From: Deltaproteobacteria bacterium | GTDB lineage: Bacteria > Desulfobacterota > Desulfarculia > Adiutricales > JAGVGV01 | Length of the DNA: 9,216 nt | Reading direction: 5' to 3' | NCBI GenBank assembly: GCA_020056895.1 | Contig: JAGVGV010000548.1 | Coordinates: 1-9,216 of the forward strand | In this document: one piece after another, positions 7,301 to 9,216 of the stretch | Layout of the letters: each line of letters begins with the position of its first letter | Numbering within the stretch: the stretch's first letter is position 1 | Program-made: the position numbers and the translations under genes | The notes under the pieces: generated by a model | Told to the model about the DNA's origin: nothing | Database searches by the model: none | Seen by the model: the letters and a program-made list of their open reading frames with translations, nothing else

Positions 7301-9216
7301 CCGATCCCCGCCCGCCACCCAGGCGGTCATTTGAGTCCGGTTCAGGCGCTTCTTTCCATCGGCCACTTCGGCCGTAACCTGATACGTGCCGCCTTTGGCG
7401 AGCCGGAAATCAAAGGGAACGGGTTTGGCGGCCGACGTTACCGTTCCGGTCGCCACTTCGGCTTCCTCTTCCAGATACCGTCCGTTTTTGTACACCCAGC
7501 CCAGCCGGACGGCCTTGAGGTTCACCAACTGACCGGGCACGGCCTTCCCGTCCAGGTCCGAAACCACCACATCCAAATGGAAAGGTTCGCCGGCCTGAAC
7601 GAAGGTCCGGTCGGGCTTAAGGCCCACATAGTATTCGGACGGATGAACCAGAAGCAGCCGGCTGGCGGTCCAGGCCTGACGATTCACGTCCATCACCGTG
7701 GCTTCGGCGTCCAGGCTCTGGGGAAAAGGTTCGGCCATGACCAGAAAATCCAGCTTCAGCCGGTGCGTTCCACCCGGATCGGTCACGCCCTGGTACGAAT
7801 CCAGACCTCCTTCGCCCGATTCGTCCCGGTCCAGCCACCAGGGCAGCCACCGGCCGAAAATGAAGGCCGACCAGCCCGGCGGCGAATAGGAGGCCGACCG
7901 CGACCGGACTTCCCAGGTCACTTCGGCGTTCGGCAGACCGCCGCCGGCATAGTACGCCGCCTTCACTTCCACGTTGGCCGAGCCGCCCAGAACAAAGGGG
8001 CCGGCCTCCGCCTGAGCCGTCACTTCGAATTCCGGCCGCCTGAATTCCTGCACCTGGAATTCGTGCTGATGGTTCCACCCCAAGGGGTCTCCCTGGCCGC
8101 CGGGGGCGCTCAGCCGGAGTTGGGCCGTACCCAGGTTCATGTTCTTGGGCAGATCGATCTTCAGGTCGAACCCGCCATATGGCCCCACCTCCACCTGGCC
8201 CTTGGTGATTTCGTTGCCTTGGGGGCCCAGAACGTCGTAATGAATCCGTTTCTGGGAACGGTCGAACAGCCCCAGGTCGCCGTCCGGACCGCCGCCTTCC
8301 CGGCGGATCCAGCCCTTGATCCGAACCTCTTCCCCGGGCCGGTACATCTGGCGGTCATCCACCACGTACCAGCGGAGGGTATCCTTGACCGGCTGAGCCT
8401 GAAAGCCTCCCGATCCATAGGAATAGGCGGTTTGCCGAAGAACCGCCCGATCCGGCCCCAATGCGCCCACTACCAGCTTCATGGCCGCTTCGTCATAGGA
8501 GGAAAGAGGCAGCCGGGCCAGGCCGTCGGGACCCGTAATCACGGAAGGGCTCACGGGCCATCCCTGAACCTGAACGCCGGCCAAAGGAGAACCGTCCACC
8601 AGGCTGGTCGCCCGCACTACCAGATTCCGGGGATCGGCGAAGACGTCCAGACCGATCCGGGTGGCCTGAACCCAGGCCTTGATCCGGGGCCGGTTCCGGC
8701 GGGAAAACAGTTCGGTCAGGCCCGAGCCGGGTTCCACGACCACCAGCACCTGGCCCCGGCCTTCCTTCAAAGCCGGCGTCAGGTCGATGGCCGTTTCCGT
8801 CAGCACGTCCGGTTCGGATTTCACCCGGATGGTCTGGTCGGACAACAACCGTCCCGGCGGAGTATCCTTCTTGGGGTCCCATTCGTTCAAATAGTCCAGA
8901 TATTGCCGGTAATCATCCGGTCCCACGGCCAAAAGCCTGATCCGCAGGTCCGCGAAATTCATGGAATAAACGGAATAGGCGTTTTTTCCGGACGGGTCCA
9001 GCACCACCCAATTCCCGGCCGGGGCGGAAAGCATGGGATCGGCGGAATCCACCTTGAAGGTCACCGTCGTGTCTTTTTCCAGAGTCTGGCCAAAAACATC
9101 CTTCAGCCCGGCCTTGAAGGTGACCTTATACTCGGTCCGGCCCCGGGTGAGGCTTCTGGCTGTGTAGATAGCGCAACACCTCGGCCATCTGCAAGCCCCA
9201 TTCCATGGCATCCACC
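4400..9216 (-). CDS. Bacterial alpha-2-macroglobulin family protein, 5' end replaced
   Basis: A protease-trapping protein of the bacterial A2M family (COG2373 type), normally exported to the periplasm or anchored as a lipoprotein, where it cages proteases and binds them through a reactive thioester. The frame is open to the window edge. Residues are numbered from the first ATG at 9211. A2M sequence begins only near residue 20 (TEYKVTFKAGLKDVFGQTL). Macroglobulin domains follow, including DRQMYRPGEEVRIKG (~281-295) and EEYQAGETAEILVQTPF (~655). Then come VVDEAVLAL (~795), a bait-like linker (~824-891), the signature KLPDSLTRYRIMAVAA (~915-930), the thioester CSEQ (C1111-Q1114), an alpha-helical thioester domain (GLQNSDGGFPIW) and the typical end YEHQNLRDSRAEAF ... 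RATTPGAF ... EEMYAPETFGRS. E. coli A2M has about 1,650 residues and larger homologues about 1,900. Here the signal peptide and first domains are missing: the first ~20 codons are kinase DNA read out of frame. No pbpC gene follows it in the window. Confidence 0.9.
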   Translation of the reverse strand, partial: WMPWNGACRWPRCCAIYTARSLTRGRTEYKVTFKAGLKDVFGQTLEKDTTVTFKVDSADPMLSAPAGNWVVLDPSGKNAYSVYSMNFADLRIRLLAVGPDDYRQYLDYLNEWDPKKDTPPGRLLSDQTIRVKSEPDVLTETAIDLTPALKEGRGQVLVVVEPGSGLTELFSRRNRPRIKAWVQATRIGLDVFADPRNLVVRATSLVDGSPLAGVQVQGWPVSPSVITGPDGLARLPLSSYDEAAMKLVVGALGPDRAVLRQTAYSYGSGGFQAQPVKDTLRWYVVDDRQMYRPGEEVRIKGWIRREGGGPDGDLGLFDRSQKRIHYDVLGPQGNEITKGQVEVGPYGGFDLKIDLPKNMNLGTAQLRLSAPGGQGDPLGWNHQHEFQVQEFRRPEFEVTAQAEAGPFVLGGSANVEVKAAYYAGGGLPNAEVTWEVRSRSASYSPPGWSAFIFGRWLPWWLDRDESGEGGLDSYQGVTDPGGTHRLKLDFLVMAEPFPQSLDAEATVMDVNRQAWTASRLLLVHPSEYYVGLKPDRTFVQAGEPFHLDVVVSDLDGKAVPGQLVNLKAVRLGWVYKNGRYLEEEAEVATGTVTSAAKPVPFDFRLAKGGTYQVTAEVADGKKRLNRTQMTAWVAGGDRPLARNVEQESAMLIPDKEEYQAGETAEILVQTPFWPAEGLVSWRRSGILKTETIRLTGPSYTLKVPIEEAFVPNLNVDVDLVGAAPRVNAQGVQDASLPKRPAFAKGRVDLKVPPRKRTLTLDVAPQDKDLEPGGQTVVNVKLTDSSGKPVAGEVAVAVVDEAVLALTGHRWPDPIRLLYPDRSPLVEEVHTRSDIILAKPEAIEPEEPDSGNKSVRMTGAEPEAMYDMAMAPPMPSAMAAPGGGVAGPPAPAIRVRIDFNALAVFSPAVPTDGSGRAQIKVKLPDSLTRYRIMAVAAAGENRFGLGEAGLRARLPLMVRPSAPRFLNFGDQFELPVTLQNQTGKPMRVGVALRATHLELTDGNGREVDVPADNRVEVRFPARTLGAGTGRFQVAAASGGSADGAQGEIPVLTPATTEAAATYGEIDDGVMVQPVAFPQNVFTGFGGLDITTSSTALGALTDAFLYLVAYPFDCSEQVASRVLSVAALRDVLTAFKAEGLPPKAELDQAMARDIERLAGLQNSDGGFPIWRRGEESWPYHSIHGAHALARAKAKGYAVPQPVLDRSLQYLRNIENNIPRDYGESSRRTLIAYALYVRTHLKDPDRAGARKLIDKAGLEKLHPEAIGWLLYVLAGDKGSEKTLETIHRHLQNRVTETAGAAQFTTGYDDGGGHVLLHSDRRTDGIVLEALIQDQPKNDLIPKLVHGLMAHRKKGRWLNTQENVFILLALDRYFAVYEAAEPDFVARVWLGDQFAGQSTFKGRSPDQARVRVPMARLAEVKKAPVLIQKDGPGRLYYRLGLNYAPQNLWLAAADYGFAVEREYEAVDDPKDVTRTKDGYQVKAGARVRVKLTMVAPARRYHVALIDPLPAGFEALNPALAVTGTQPVGEAAEMRTRYWWWGPWYEHQNLRDSRAEAFTTYLWDGVYTYTYIARATTPGAFVAPPAKAEEMYAPETFGRSASDRVTVVD
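5870..5881 (-). other. Thioester motif CSEQ of the A2M protein
   Basis: TGC TCG GAA CAG on the minus strand encodes Cys-Ser-Glu-Gln, the CxEQ motif whose Cys and Gln side chains form the internal thioester in A2M and complement proteins. The surrounding YPFDCSEQVASR matches the bacterial family. Its presence shows the covalent-trapping type and not the thioester-less type. Confidence 0.9.
6541..6740 (-). other. Bait-like linker inside the A2M protein
   Basis: Between VVDEAVLAL and the signature DFNALAVFSP the protein passes through about 67 residues of low complexity. The first is a charged part (HTRSDIILAKPEAIEPEEP), the second is made almost only of Met, Ala, Pro and Gly (MAMAPPMPSAMAAPGG and onwards). 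In A2M proteins the protease-sensitive bait region lies at this point of the domain order. The assignment is by position and composition, not by a motif. Confidence 0.6.
9126..9216 (-). pseudogene. Fragment of a Hanks-type Ser/Thr protein kinase
   Basis: In the frame one base away from the A2M frame, the minus strand from 9215 reads VDAMEWGLQMAEVLRYLHSQ, then KPHP, GPDRV and a TAA stop at 9128-9126. The stretch WGLQMAEVLRYLHSQ.P is characteristic of the helix just before the catalytic loop of bacterial Ser/Thr kinases, where (I/V)xRDxKPxN would follow. That catalytic loop is absent; the sequence changes to A2M near 9145-9155. The fragment therefore looks like the upstream half of a kinase gene, cut just before its active site. 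How much more lies to the right of the window cannot be seen. Twenty residues is little, but the pattern is distinctive. Confidence 0.65.

Overview
The window reads almost entirely on the minus strand and looks like chromosomal DNA of a GC-rich anaerobic bacterium. The membrane-bound Ech hydrogenase, the large bacterial alpha-2-macroglobulin (A2M), a Hanks-type Ser/Thr kinase fragment and REP-like palindromes together suggest a member of the Desulfobacterota (former Deltaproteobacteria). That assignment is an inference from gene content, not a phylogenetic result.

Layout, following transcription from right to left. (1) 9216-~9150: about 65 bases that read as the middle of a Ser/Thr protein kinase catalytic domain, in a different frame from what follows. 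(2) ~9150-4400: a very long reading frame for a bacterial A2M-type protease-trapping protein with an intact CSEQ thioester. It lacks its signal peptide and first domains because it is fused, out of frame, to the kinase fragment. (3) 4399-3961: a 439-base intergenic region. It holds a nested cluster of perfect palindromes (4223-4374) that resembles a REP/MITE element, a half palindrome near 4084-4106, and a near-consensus sigma-70 type promoter reading left. (4) 3927-1: an operon echA-echB-echC-echD-echE, with echE running off the window edge. The genes are tightly packed, with ATGA overlaps at echA/echB and echD/echE and a 20-base overlap at echC/echD.

The Ech operon encodes a group 4 energy-converting [NiFe] hydrogenase. 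EchA and EchB form the ion-pumping membrane arm. EchC carries the proximal [4Fe-4S] cluster, EchD is the NuoC-like connector, and EchE is the catalytic subunit. The N-terminal RICGIC motif of EchE shows that this is a nickel-binding hydrogenase and not a complex I fragment. The expected ferredoxin-like EchF and the rest of EchE lie left of the window. The complex would couple ferredoxin oxidation and proton reduction (or the reverse) to ion translocation.

The most unusual points are the kinase/A2M junction at the right edge, which is either a real deletion or rearrangement or an assembly chimera, and the palindrome cluster between the two transcription units. I see no tRNA, rRNA, CRISPR array or complete insertion sequence.
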